64,000 nucleotides of DNA from Azolla pinnata (taxonomy: Eukaryota; Streptophyta; Polypodiopsida; Salviniales; Salviniaceae). Positions within the stretch are counted from its first letter, which is position 1, and each line of letters begins with the position of its first letter. The DNA is taken from assembly GCA_037176905.1 (NCBI GenBank), contig JBBBWG010027002.1:1-64000 (forward strand), written 5' to 3'. The notes under the pieces are model-generated. The model worked only from the letters and a program-made list of their open reading frames with translations, was not told the origin of the DNA and made no database searches. A program made the translations under genes and the position numbers. This document shows, in pieces, positions 12,498 through 24,908 of this stretch.

Positions 12498-13050
12498 CAA
12501 CAATTTCTAAATGTTTGGGGTTCACGACAAAGCATGAACACGTTTACTTCATGACTCGAACATTTTCTCTGTGTTCTGGGTTCAAATCCAAGCTAGAAAA
12601 CATAAACAGATTTACTTCATGACTCGAGCAATTTCTCTGTGTTCTTCTAGGTTCCAATCCAAGCAAAAACACGAACAAATTTACTTCATGACTCAAACAA
12701 TTTCTCTGTGTTCTGGGTTCAAAATCCAAGCGACAAAACATGAACAGATTAACACTTCATTAATCGAACGATTTCTCCGTGTTTCTAGGTTCAAATCCGA
12801 GCAAAAAAAGCATGAACAGATCGAATTCACGACTCGAACGATTTCTCTGTGTTCTCGATTCTGGGTGGAAATCCAAGCGACAAAACATGAACATAATTAC
12901 TTCATGATTCGGTCGATTTCTCGGCGCTGTTCTGGGTTGAAATCCAAGCGACAAAACAGGAACATAATTATTACTTCATGATTCCATCAATTTCTCAGTG
13001 TTGTTCTAGGTTCAAATCCAAGCAAAAAAAACATGAACAGATTTTGATGG
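12498..13050. repeat. Tandem repeat (unit about 70-78 bp) with B-box-like words, upstream of BRX1
   Basis: Seven to eight units, each with a version of ACTTCATGACTCGAACAATT, TTCTCTGTGTTCT and then GGTTCAAATCCAAGC. The last word occurs near 12580, 12648, 12714, 12788, 12866, 12936 and 13009 with small changes. GGTTCAAATCC matches the RNA polymerase III B-box consensus, but no matching A-box at tRNA spacing was seen, so each unit is not a tRNA gene. The array ends about 80 bases before the BRX1 start codon. Confidence 0.88.
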
Positions 13051-13127
13051 GCGATTTTCTTGAGTTTTCTCTTCATTCAACGCCCAAGTCCAGTTAGACT
13101 CCGAGCACGGGAATCAACAGCAGAGAG

Positions 13128-16100
13128 ATGGGGAAGAAGAGGAAAGCTTCTGCAGCAACAGCAGCAAAAACCCAAGAAGCAGAAGAAGAAATCCTTCCCT
13201 CTCCCCCCTTGAAACGTACCCTCTTGGGCCCTTCCTCCTCCGCTGCTCCTACTTCAGCCGGTGTTGAGGAGACGACTCTGGCTTTGAGCGAGACAAAGTC
13301 GCCTCCTTCCTTGCCTTTTAGGAACAAGGAGAAAGTTTTGGTCCTGTCATCGAGCCGCATCAGCTTCCGGTATGTGTCATCATCATCTTCTTCTTCTTCT
13401 TCTTCTTCGTCTTCTACAACAGCCTCTGGAAATGATTTCTGTTTTTTCCTGCACTTTGTTGGACTCACTCATTCGCTGTAGAGCTATGGAGAATTCTAGT
13501 GCATTTGCGAAGTTTGTGTAGGCCATAACTCTTCCATATAATCGGTCCCGGAACTTGTGATGGGCGTTTTTTTCTATGTACGGAATGAAGGATTCCTTGA
13601 AAGGATCTTATGGATTGGATGATGGTAATGTAAAGGCACGGAAGACTCTTGAAGGAACATGTACATAGTAACATAAAAGGCCAGGCAGGGACACTTGCAG
13701 TGAAGGATCACAACCATAGTCACATAAAAGAGCCATGGAAAAGTCTTGAAGGATCATGGCCATAGGAACATGAAAGGCATGAAGGAACACTGGTAATGAA
13801 GGATACTGTCTATAGTACATAAAACATCATGGAGGAATGCATGTTAGTGAAGGATTATGTCCATAGCAAAATAGGAGAGTATAAAAGGTTCTCATCCCAA
13901 TGTCAATGATTGCACTAACATAGAAGGAAATTTTGTTATTGTGGGTCTGAATATCAATAAGTTAGAGAGTTATTGATGATTAAGATAGTTTTTATCCCAT
14001 GGCAAACTACAGATATGAGAACTACAGAAGCTACAGAAGACAGACCCTGAATGCAAATTTTACATGCATGAAACCCTTCAAAAAAAGAAACTGGAATTAT
14101 CAATAGAACCTTGTGAAACTGATTTATGCTGCTAACTAAAACCTCTTGGTTAGTATTGGAGATTTTCCTGGCCTCATGTAATGGCTTTTGAGAACCACTT
14201 GTTTAGTATAAGAGATTTTACTGGCTCTGAAAAAGTCTTTTTTGCTAAGTAGGATTCAGTGAATCATATCAAAAAGTTTGGCTTGCTAAAATTTATGATT
14301 CTATGAGTCTTGTGATCTAATCTTGGCTTTTGGAAACAAATACATTGGAGAAGGGATTAAGGAGAAGACCCTTTCACATCCCAAAACTTAATAGATTTTT
14401 AATATAAATTTGTGATCTCCACTGATTTCTTAACATATGAAATGAGTGATGCGATTTGCTCATACCTTCAAACTTCTTTGGAGTGTGGAGGAATGTCGAA
14501 ATCAACATATTTTTGAATGCCTGGAGCTGACACATTAGCGATGCAGGTACCGACATTTGATGATGGATCTAGTTGGACTTTTGCCACACAGCAAGAGGGA
14601 TGTGAAAGTGCAATCTAAGGATAACAAAGCAGCCACGTTGAATGAACTTGTGGATCTTAAGGGATGTACAAGCTGTCTATTCTTTGAGGTTTGTTAATGT
14701 GGTGACAGCCCTTTTTCCCTTTTGAGTCTGAAAGGGCACAAAACAGATTTAATTTCAGTGTTTTAGAGAATCATGTTGTTTTGATACTCTTATATCTGTG
14801 TTTCTACAGTGCAGAAAGAAGCAAGATTTGTATTTGTGGATGTCAAAGTGTCCTTCTGGTCCTTCAGTGAAATTTCTAGTCAAGGCTGGTACGTATTAAC
14901 TGTTCAACCTTGCCAGTTCTCGCAAAGTGTATAATATATTATGAGGATATGAGTCAACACAAATAAATGATAGTTCAAATTTTAGTACTAGATACATTCT
15001 CATGTGGGGTAGTCAGCATTTGTCGGACTGTTGTTTGTGATTTAATGTAACCCAATCCCTTGTAAATGATGAGAGCTCCAGATATCAAGCCATTAGTCTT
15101 TCAAATGATGTACCACACCAGCCTTTTATATAGCTTTAACCTTAGATGAATCTTCAGTGGCCATTTCTATCATAGTTTTGTCGCCGAAATTTGTTGTTGG
15201 AAAGCTACAGAAATATATGGTTGATATATTTGTCAATCCACAGCTTGAGCAGTGTATTATATTAGATTATGATTGAATATGATATTTTCTTTTAGTGTAG
15301 CATAAGGCTAATGTTATTGGAACATGTTTTGGAATACAGTGCACACGATGGCTGAGCTTAAGCTCACTGGAAACCATCTCAAAGGATCTCGGCCACTGCT
15401 AACATTTTCTTCCACTTTTGACTCACTTCCACACTTCCAACTGCTGAAAGAATTGCTTAAACAGGCATGCAAATCCTTTTATCATTGGTAATGTAGATCT
15501 GAAGTCGTGTAGCTTGCTTCATATGGTCTAATTCCTTGCTTCCTTATCTAAAGGTGTTCACTACACCGAAGGATCATCGCAAATGCAAGCCATTTTTTGA
15601 TCATGTATTTGCATTTTCAGTAGCAGATAATCACATATGGTTCCGGAATTATCAGGTACATGATTGTTCTTGTTCACATTATATATCTTTTGCACTTTTC
15701 AAAACTATGTAAGTGACTGCTAAATACATTTTATAGATAAGTGTACCTCATCTAGGAACTGAAAAGATAGTGAAGGGTGGACTTGACAAGATGACACTGA
15801 TTGAGGTATGTACTGCCTGTAGTTAATGCGTGTTCTATTTAATGTGTGAAAGTACAGACGAGATGCTGAGAAATGAAATAACTTGGCTTGATATGCAGGT
15901 TGGTCCTAGATTCTGTTTGCATCCTATTAAGATCTTCAATGGGAGCTTTGGAGGACAAACGATATATGAGAATCCATTCTATGTATCACCGAATGTGGTA
16001 AGTTTCCTATAACACTTTCAGTTTCTTCTTAATTTATATTCACCGATCACTCCTTACCTTATCAAGTGGTACATCTTCCTGCTTTTAATATCATGTTATG

Positions 16101-16268
16101 CTGGTTTTATAATCTCTCTATCATGGCTTATCACAGGTAAGATCACAGGAGAAAAAATCAAAAGCTGGAAAGTATGTTAAAAAGGTGAAGGCTAAGCAGA
16201 GGAGGAAAGCCCACCTCATGATGAATCGAGTAGAACCGGATGAACTAGCTGGGGTGTGGAATGAGTAG
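13128..16268 (+). CDS. BRX1: Ribosome biogenesis protein BRX1 homologue (Brix domain), complete
   Basis: Nucleolar factor for large-subunit (60S) rRNA processing; Brix-domain proteins bind pre-rRNA. Exons: 13128-13369, 14547-14688, 14810-14888, 15340-15464, 15554-15655, 15737-15805, 15899-15997, 16137-16268, in frame throughout, 329 aa (plant BRX1 is about 315). The N-terminal 60 residues are low-complexity and basic/acidic (MGKKRKASAATAAK). The Brix domain spans about residues 66-260: FRYRHLMMDLVGLLPHSKRD, LNELVDLKGCTSCLFFE, GPSVKFLV, HTMAELKLTGNHLKGSRPLL, DHVFAFSVADNHIWFRNYQ, VGPRFCLHPIKIF, GSFGGQTIYENPFYVSPN. The tail is Lys/Arg-rich. Intron 4 begins GC instead of GT (15465); the other introns are GT-AG. 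Intron 1 (1.18 kb) holds a minisatellite. Confidence 0.96.
13600..13885. repeat. Minisatellite in BRX1 intron 1
   Basis: About five diverged units of 55-65 bp with the recurring words GAAGGATCATGGCCATAG, AACATAAAAGGCATG and GGAACACTTGCAGTG. Confined to the intron; no coding role. Confidence 0.75.
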
Positions 16269-17123
16269 GTCGAAAATTTTGTGTCATTTGAGAAACATTC
16301 AATTTAGGATGACACGGGTTGATTGCCTCTTCTTGACAAAAGATTGCAAGCGGATTTTGGATGGCGCCTGTAACTAATTGAGTTATTCTGTTAAAATTGG
16401 ATTTTTGCATATGTCCCCTCCACATCTTCCCAGTTTTGGCATCATGCTTTGTTTTAAAAAAAAAGCATCGCATCTCAGTTCTTAAAATCAGTTAAATCAT
16501 GCTCAATGTTGGTGATGAGCTCTTGTACGAGCGTTCTATGTTGTTTGATGCGATTACGTTTTCTTGATGAGCATTTAAGCATATGGTTTAAGCCACACAT
16601 GAATTGCAAGCATCTTGAAAGAGAACGGTGATATGTTTGACAGTTCTAGAGTATTTCCTTTGTAAGGTTCAAAAAGTACATGTTCGTTACATCTCTGGCA
16701 CAGAAGAATTCCATCTCTCTATTAAGGATTTTTCTTAGATATTGTAAAAAACTGCGAATTAACTAACCAGAATAGTGTATAGTTGTAATCTGAAGAGAAA
16801 CAACACAAGAAGATTCCAAGAACGTGTTGATGGAAGCTTTAAGAAAATGATTCATATTGCAGCCACTTTTTATGTCGAAAACTATTCGTCCGATGAGTTT
16901 TGCGATCAGAACAAGCGGAAGAAAACAAGAACCTTAGTTACAAAATATGTATTAAACTTTTCTCATGAGTGTATAATAACATATTGATAGCTCTTCGCTG
17001 TGAACAAAAAAAAAAGGGAGGAAAAGGAAAGCAAACAATTTTGATTCACTTTCAGAAGTGACATCTTCTCTGACAATATGACTTTTCCCAGTGTTTACGA
17101 ATGGTTAAGCTACAAGGAGAATC
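16269..17123. other. Intergenic region between convergent BRX1 and SEC22
   Basis: About 850 AT-rich bases that should hold the 3' UTRs and poly(A) sites of both convergent genes. A short A-run lies near 17007. No further gene recognised. Confidence 0.5.
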
Positions 17124-20100
17124 CTAATAGAAAGACCTCCGGACCCATAGTAACAGCACCACCACCCCGATCACAACAGCAACAGGTGCCCACTTCCGGA
17201 TCAATGCCTAATTAACAATATCATTCGTTATCCAAGCCAGTTAACAAAAATAACTCAGAATCTCTTGATTTTCACTCGTGATCTTGTATGACATCATTCA
17301 TTATACAACCAGCTAACCCAAAAACTTCAGAATTTCTTAGTTTTCACTTGTGATCTTGTATTGTACAGAAGCAATCATTCATTACGCATGCAATTAAACA
17401 CAAAAAAAAAGAATCTTTTAATTTTCACTTGTGATTTTCCATGATACAGAAGTGATCGTTCATTACGCATCCAATTAACCAAAACAACTTTATAATTTCC
17501 TAATTTTCATTTGTGACCTTGTACGTTCCATAAGCTAGAGAAGTAAATACAGTATAACTTTCAAATTTTAAGCAGGAAAAGAATACAAACAACTCAGTTT
17601 TAACACAAGAGATGAATACCTGCCGACTTAGATCTTTTGCCTTTTCTGCATAAATGCGCGACTCCGACGTCAGACGACTAGACATTTCACTAACCTCTGC
17701 AATAACATCTCTATCAACTAAACTGATAAAAAATTAAAAAGAAACTTGAGAGATCAAGTACAAGGATCTTATGCCAAGTTTTATTGCTTTAAGGTGCTGT
17801 AAGAGAGTCACAACAATTCCAAGCACACTGTAATTCTAGGGCTTGGTTGCAAAAGCTATCAAATCTGATGTCTATTTCAGCCCATGCACAAGCTGAGGTA
17901 CTCCAAAGAGGACTCAAATAAGTACGCATTTGGCAAATCCAATACTGCCACATACACCAACCACCTAAGGTAGTGTAACCGACCTCCCTTAACCAGAACC
18001 CACTGGACGGGCAATGCAATGTTACCAGTTTAACAATGCTAAATCTGGGATATAATACTGCTAATATGCTAAGGAACCAACTACTTTAGACCTAGCAAAT
18101 GAATGCCAGAGCAACAGAGACTAAGTGTGCCAGGACATGAGCAAACAGTCATGGCGATCACTGGCACACTTAAAGACATCTACATAATGACATCCAGAGT
18201 CTTTTAGAGAACCTTAAAGAAAAGCCTCATGCTGCTAGACCTACCTATGTACACATATGTACGTGCTGCTACTCAACCGATTACAATCACGACCATGAAT
18301 TTTCAGATAACTAGAGCTTTTACTACTTTTGCAGTACGGATACCATGAATCCACCCATATTTCCAGTCATTATTTATCAAATAGGTCTATGTACATATTT
18401 CTCATCCTTCCACAGCCAACATGGTATAAGTATAGAACCACTGGCATCGTGGCTGATTGCAGCCTCTAGTTGACACTAATCTTCTGTTCTTTCTAGTGAT
18501 TATCAGAAAGTATTAGGATTTTGAAACAGAAGACTACTGGGCTGCAGAGAAATATTGTATTTCCATCAAGAGAAAAAAAGCCTTTCCTTGTGAACCTCTT
18601 ATTCCGCCTCACTATGTATGAAGTATTGAGTGCCTAAAAATTCTATACCAGATGAGCATCCTTATACTTACCTGCTATTGATTTTGATACTAAGCTCTGT
18701 ATCAGTATGTGGATGGAAATATGTAATAATCATGGATGAGTGTTGGATTGAGAGATGAGCATTTCAACACAATGATCCTTGAAGAACACAATTTGAAACA
18801 TCCACTCTGGTTCTTAAAAAGGATAAGATGTCATTTCACACAAAATAGGTGAAATAACATCATGTGAGACTACCCACTGAAACAAATAGCTGGTAAACAG
18901 CTTTTGACTTAAACCTTATGTAACATTTCTTATGACCTGTTGGCCCCATTTATGAAGGTGATATGGCATGCTTTACACATAGAGATCTTCCATCAACATA
19001 ACACAAATACCTACAGCTTGCACATGGAGCTAAGCCATCTTCGTCATATGTTTCCTCAGCTATCAATATTGCGTTCTTTTTGTATCATTTCTAATGAACA
19101 CCTTTGTTTGATAACTCAGAATGTCACTAAAAATTGAGGGTCTAACAGCGACTTAGCACATTGTGGCCAAGTCTGCATACACCAGCCTATGCTTGGATGA
19201 TCATTCAATATCATGGCAAGAATATTTCGACGATTACAAAGTCATCATATAGATTCACAATTGTAGCATTGTTCTAAAGCAGAAAGAAACGAGAAAAGCC
19301 TAATGAGTATTCCATTCTCAGAGAGCCAAGCTGACTTACTCTGTTAATATTGCTAGACACCTAGTTTTCTAGAAACAAATCTTAGGAGAGGAGATGTAGC
19401 AATAAAAATGTTGGGGAACGTCTGCATTCTTCTGAAGATTTGTTCATCTTTAAAATTTCAATTTTATAACACAACTATCCCCTCAACATACGCCCGCATG
19501 CTAAATTTTCATCCTATCCCACCATTCACCATTCACATCAACTTTCTACTCTTGAACATTTCCATTTTAGGTGAAATTTCTGAGATCAATAGAGGCTGAG
19601 AGGTCCAAGAAGCTGCTTACAAACTATGTTCGAATGCTATTAATGAGCTAAATTACTTCTCAACCAAACTTTAAGACACAAAAAAAATAATATGATTTGA
19701 GCACGAATAGTTCTTTTCTTACGATCTAGCTTTTCGCCGACGCCCAGCACTTCCTGGATATTCCGGGTCATTATCTGCTGAACTTCGTATAATTCATCAT
19801 TCAGCTTTGCCAAATTCCTTTGAGTCCGGGTATCCAGATATAATTTCCTTGTCTTTTGTATGAACGTGTCTTTAACAACATGAAAACACACAAAACAAGG
19901 TAGACCTAAGTAACATTCATATTGCAACAGCACAATAATGAAGCAATCATTACAGCTAAGTAATGTACATTAACACACATGAATGGAAAAATCGTTTGAA
20001 AGGAAATAAGGACAGTTAAGCAATGCACAGGAACACACTGATGGAAAGATCATTCACCACAAAGTAAGATACACCAAAGTAATGCACACAAACACATTAA

Positions 20101-21193
20101 TGGGGGAATCATTCAGCTCAATAACGAGGTACAACAAAGTAATGTACACAAACACACCGATCTTAATGTGGCAATCAATCAGAACAAAATAAGGTATACC
20201 ACCAGAAAACACAACACGGAACAATCATTCAGCAAAAAACGTACAGCTAGATATGTATACAAAACAGAGAAGTGGAATTGTCATTAGAAACAAACACTGT
20301 ACAGCAAAGTAATCTACATAAAACACACTAATGGAAGAATCGTTAAGAACAAAACAAGGAGCACCTATGCAATGTGTATGAAAACACTAATGAACATCCT
20401 TCAATACAAACCAAGGTATACAGACCTAAGCAACATATACACACGCTAATAGAACATCATCCAACCAGGCATATACTAAGTAATATACAGAGAACACACA
20501 AACAAGGTGCATCTATGTAAAATTCACAAAAACACAACTTATGGAATGATCATTCAAACTCTTACAGGCACAATCTAGTGATTGACAACTATGCTACAAT
20601 TTCACAAATGCAAAAAGAATAACTTTACCAAATTTGATGAAAGCATAAGGCCTGGCAACTGTTTCAATCTGAGATCGGTTCTGTTTATCGAACTCTCTCT
20701 GGAGATCCTCAAGATACTGAAAGGCGAGCTTCTTCGGATAAGATTTATCACACATCGTCAGATAGCAAACGCCAGTCTCTATGATATAGCTTCAAAATAG
20801 CATCAAAATGCAGCAAATCACATAAAAAAAACTTCCATTTCAGATTAATTGTATACAGGATTCACATCGATTTCAACTACTCTATAGTTTCACATAAAAG
20901 GCGGACTTATTCATTGAATTTTCGAAGTACATTCCGGTTCCATCCAACTTTAACGGAAAACCCAACAAAATAAAAACAGGGAAAGGAGAAGATCAATGGG
21001 CATACTGGAAAACGTTGGGACCCGATTCGATGGACATGCGAGACGGTTCATGCTGGCCTTGAGAGAGCTGCTTGAACAGCGTCTTGGCTTGCTGTTTGTA
21101 GAACTCTAGATCTTTCTCTGCTCTGCCATCATCCAGCCCTTCTGCTAAGGGCAATCCGTCGTTGACACGGGCGATCATGGTAAGCTTCACCAT
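17124..21193 (-). CDS. SEC22: Vesicle-trafficking R-SNARE SEC22 homologue, complete
   Basis: ER-Golgi SNARE of the longin class, needed for COPII/COPI vesicle fusion. Exons (high to low): 21193-21006, 20789-20629, 19869-19723, 17696-17620, 17207-17124; all GT-AG, in frame, 218 aa, the same length as plant SEC22 as I remember it. The longin domain covers about residues 1-120 (starts [19 protein letters not shown], includes [22 protein letters not shown]). The SNARE motif covers about 125-190 ([20 protein letters not shown], then [18 protein letters not shown]). A C-terminal membrane anchor (about 197-213, [17 protein letters not shown]) precedes RRSFY and the stop. Where most R-SNAREs have the ionic-layer Arg, this protein appears to have Val160 (VLGVGEKL). 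Start chosen because the in-frame upstream extension is GA-repeat-encoded and unlike SEC22. Confidence 0.96.
17215..17540. repeat. Minisatellite in the last SEC22 intron
   Basis: Four diverged units of about 75-85 bp. Each has TTTTCACTTGTGATCTTG-like and CATTCATTACGCATCCAATT-like words followed by AACCAAAACAACT variants. It sits immediately upstream (in gene sense) of the terminal exon, so it forms nearly all of that intron. Confidence 0.82.
17697..19722. other. SEC22 intron 3 (2.0 kb), no internal gene seen
   Basis: AT-rich intron between the third and fourth SEC22 exons. Its reading frames are short and unlike any family. No transposon termini were recognised. Confidence 0.6.
19930..20560. 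repeat. Minisatellite in SEC22 intron 2
   Basis: About ten diverged units of roughly 55-70 bp built from AAGTAATGTACACAAACACA, then CTAATGGAAGAATCATT and AGAACAAAACAAGGTACACC variants. It fills most of the intron between exons 2 and 3. Confidence 0.82.
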
Positions 21194-21692
21194 CGAATTT
21201 TCGGTGGTTTTCGGCCCAAGCGACAGGAGAGGGGGAGAGAGAGAGAGAGAGAGAGAACCGTAATTCCTTTCTCTGATGAATTTGGTCCTGCAATCTTGAT
21301 GTATAGGCACTCCGGGGCACAGATCTAGCCCCTAAATTTTCTTGTTTTGCTCTGATCTTTTACTATATCGTGGGGGTGAGCAAAAAAGGAAGGGGAAAAA
21401 CAGACTGGATGGGCGAACGATGCCGTCCGCCGTGATGACAAAAGAGGATCTTCTCTGCTCCCTTTGCTTCTTCAGTGTCAGGCCATGGGAGCAGATCGAA
21501 GCTGCGGATCAACGGAAAAGAACAGAAGAAGAAGAAGAAGAAGAAGAAGAAAGAAGAAGAAGAGCTCCAGACAGAGAAAAGAAGAAGCAAATTAATTTGA
21601 TCCTTTTTTCTATTATTTTCAATTTCTAATTCTTATTTATTTTCTGATAAATTGTCTATTTATTTCTTTTTTTTAATTAAATTAGTTCTTGC
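21194..21692. other. SEC22 upstream region with GA and GAA tracts
   Basis: Presumed SEC22 promoter and 5' leader. A (GA)n run at about 21234-21256 lies within 60 bases of the start codon, so it should be transcribed. A (GAA)n run follows at about 21523-21560. The tract then turns T-rich before the telomere-like repeats. Confidence 0.6.
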
Positions 21693-22113
21693 AACCCTAA
21701 AACCCTGAAAACCCTAAAACCACTAAAACCCTAAAACCCTGAAACCCTAAAACCACTAAAACCCTGAAACCCTAAAACCACTAAAACCCTAAAACCCTGA
21801 AACCACTGAAACCCTAAAACCCCAAAACCTTGAAATCCTAAAACCCTAAAACCCTAAAACCACTAAAACCCTGAAACCACTGAAACCCTAAAACCACTAA
21901 AACCCTAAAACCTAAAACCCTAAAACCCCCTAAAACCCTAAAACCCCCTAAAACCCTAAAACCCTGAAACCACTGAAACCCTAAAAAACCCTAAAACCCT
22001 AAAACCGCTAAAACCTTGAAACCACTAAAACCCTAAAACCCTGAAACCCCTAAACAACAAAACCTTAAACCGTAAAAACCCTAAAACCCCGAACCCTACA
22101 ACCCTAAACCCTG
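21693..22113. repeat. Interstitial telomere-like tract, mainly AAAACCCT/AAACCCTG variants
   Basis: About 420 bases of short units of the types CCCTAAAA, CCCTGAAA and CCACTAAAA, in one orientation. The commonest unit is an 8-mer with an extra A compared with the plant telomere heptamer CCCTAAA; CCACTAAAA occurs every few units. The variation suggests an old or independently expanded interstitial array, not a chromosome end, since genes continue on both sides. Confidence 0.9.
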
Positions 22114-22860
22114 AACAAGTTCGGCGGCATTCTGAGCCTGAGATGCTCAATGTTGCGCTTCCGTCAATGTTGCAGAATCAGCACCCAACCTGGTTCAGCG
22201 AAGCAGTTGTCTATTTTTTTCCGCTCTAAAACCACCTCCAATCCAGCTCCAATAGCAATGGAGCCCGGAAACTAGCTAAGAACTTCATTCGAGTCCTTGC
22301 TGCAAGCTCAAGCCCGAACGGATCATGGGCAAAAAGATGCTTATACTATTGGCCATCTGCTACTTTCGAGCGAAGAGTGCCTTCAAATGAGGTGGCATCT
22401 GGCAAACGATCGAGGCTTTGGTGAGCTATCCGCTTTCGGCAGCAAACGTGATGATCTTGAGATGAGCAGTCGCTGCTGCCAGAGCTCCAACCCAGCTGCC
22501 GATTATCAGAACTTGTAGAGAAACCCTCGGACCAATGTCGATTCAGCTCGAGAACCAATATGCCCATTTCGATCTCCAGCTTGGCTTGCGTGATACAACT
22601 TAGCTCTTCCCGAAACGGGCAGAGCGACAAAGAGTCTAGCTTCACTAAGAGAGACTTTCAACAAGATGTCGTGATGAAAGGAAGTAGTTAGTCCCTGTTA
22701 TATAAGTCAAACTTTTAGGGCTCTCTGACCACTAGGTGTATTTACACCTATCCGATGACCAAATGGGTTTACCACAGTCCTACGATAACCTACTTTCCAC
22801 ATAGTACAAGGACATATCATGATTCATCTTTACAGTTAGTTATCCATGATTTGTTTTGTA
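22114..22860. other. Unassigned region after the telomere-like tract
   Basis: More GC-rich than its surroundings to about 22650. The open frames 22297-22518 (+) and 22346-22645 (-) overlap on opposite strands, and neither resembles a known protein. I could not identify the origin of the segment. Confidence 0.4.
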
Positions 22861-24050
22861 AGCTGCGTCTTTCGCAACCCGCCCCCAAATAGGGGGTAGA
22901 TTACAAGAGGGCCCATTAATTACTAAAGTTGATCCATGAATTTCTTCTGTAAACTCCATCTTTTGCTGTTCCCAAATGGGGGGCTATATTTAGAGGAACA
23001 TCTACAGTTTTTACCCATGAATGTATTTCTAAACCTTCTGCAATTCCAAATAAGGGCTACATTTACAAGCCCATCTTTTGCTGTTCCAAATAGTAGAATC
23101 TCTACTGATTTCTTCTGTTAGCTACACCTCTTGCAGTCTCCAGCAATCTTTAATCCATGAATTTCTTCCATAAACTGCCATCTTTTGCAGTTTCCAATCT
23201 ACCATTTCTTACCCATGAATTTCTTTCTAGATCTTCTACAATTCCAAGCTTAGAAGCTCATCTTATCTACATCTGCCATTGATAGGGAATCCTGTTGAAA
23301 TCTTCAGGGTAGGGTTTTAAGGGTATTTATGAATTTCTTCCATCTTTTGCAGTTTCCAAATAAAGGGGGGGGGGGGGGTAGATTTAGAGGAACATTTACC
23401 ATTCTTACCCATGAATTTCATACTACATCTTCTACAATTCCAAGCTTAGAAGCTCATGATCAACATCTGCCATTGATAAGGAATCCTGTTGAAATCTTCA
23501 GAGTACACTGTTCAAGGGCATTTACTGCTGTTCAATGTAAATCAGCAAAGCTCTGATACTACTAGCTCAAAATACTGGGCTGGATTTTCCTGGATCAGCC
23601 CACCATTTCATAACAAACTGTTACCAGACTACTCCATGCAAAACAAAGATCTACCAGTGCATTGCTTCAAACCATGATTTCTATTATATTCCTGTTTTCT
23701 CAAACTGCATTCATATATATATATATCTCCCTGTATTACTCTGATCCTGCATCAAATTCCTCAACAAAATCTTTTCTTTCCAAATTAACCTTGATTTGAG
23801 ACCAATTTCTAGGCATTAATCAGACGGAAGGTCATTCCAAAGAAAAGAAAAAAGACTGCATTGCTTCAAGCCATGATTTCTGTATATCCAAGTTTTCTGA
23901 CACACACGTGCCTCCATTCCTTTAATCTTGCATCAAATTCCTCCAAATTAACCTTTGATTTCAGACCAATTTCTAGGCTTGAATCAGACGGAAGGTCATC
24001 ACAAAGAAACTAAAATAGGACTGCATCAATTCAAATTCCTCTTTTTACAC
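22861..24050. repeat. Two adjacent families of degenerate tandem repeats
   Basis: From 22861 to about 23560, units of roughly 120-195 bp share CCCATGAATTTCTTC, CATCTTTTGCAGTTTCC, ACAATTCCAAGCTTAGAAGC and GGAATCCTGTTGAAATCTTC. From about 23660 to 24050 a second family of about 190 bp repeats twice, with CAAGCCATGATTTCT, TTGCATCAAATTCCTC, GACCAATTTCTAGGC and CAGACGGAAGGTCAT. Both lie between SEC22 and the 3' end of PDS5. Confidence 0.82.
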
Positions 24051-24908
24051 AGCCTACATCTATAGCAGAATTTACGAGAATCTCACCAGCATTGGTTCAG
24101 GGCTTTTCCTAAGCATATATCGATTCCTGGAGATCACGATCCGATTCAGGGCTTTTAATATCAGAAGAAAATTGCTGCTGCATCATCAGCCTTTTCACGA
24201 TTAAAACCATAACCACATAGAAACACCTGAATCATGGTAATCACCTGTATCTGAGCGCAAAAAGCCTTTCAAACAAAACTCAAATATATCTACTACGTCA
24301 AATCAAATACACAGCTTCTAAACCAGTCCTCAAGCCTCCTAATAACATAGCAAAAATACAACCAACCTGAATAGAAACATATTTACAACTAGCCTATATA
24401 TACTCGTCTGAAAAAGGAAAAAATCCACATCGAGCACAAATACCGGTTTCGCCTTTCTACACGATTTCAAATGTTAAAAAGAAAAAAGAAAAAAAACTAA
24501 AACAAACATGATATATGGTACAACAGAATGACATCCCAGAAAATAGTGTATGCCATCTCAGAAGGCTTTGCTCTTCTCTCTATGCATATAAACCCCCCCC
24601 CCCTTCCCTTCCCCCTCCATTCATTGTCATTATCAACTAATCATCCCTTTTTCTTTCTGAAATGCACTTCCTATATACATAGAGATATATATATAGGAAA
24701 TCGAGTACCTCTTCCTCTGTTCTTGCCAAATGTTATACAGGGGGGGATGTGTGTGTTCCTTTCCCCTACATCAAAACAATGAGAGCTCTCAATTTGAATT
24801 CTCTAACATTTCCCAGTTGGAGAGCCCCGAGTTGCATACTCTCATCAGATGCAGATGTGCCAGTATTTTTCCTCCGGCTGAAGGACCTTTCTCGCCAACT
24901 ATCACCTT
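24051..24908. other. PDS5 3' flank and probable 3' UTR
   Basis: AT-rich sequence downstream of the PDS5 stop codon. The part nearest the stop should be 3' UTR. Contains a C-run near 24593 and a G-run near 24741. No other gene recognised. Confidence 0.5.

Noticed and set aside
12498-13050. CRISPR-like array (regularly spaced repeats)
   Set aside because: Plant nuclear context, units repeat in full without unique spacers, and no cas genes are present.
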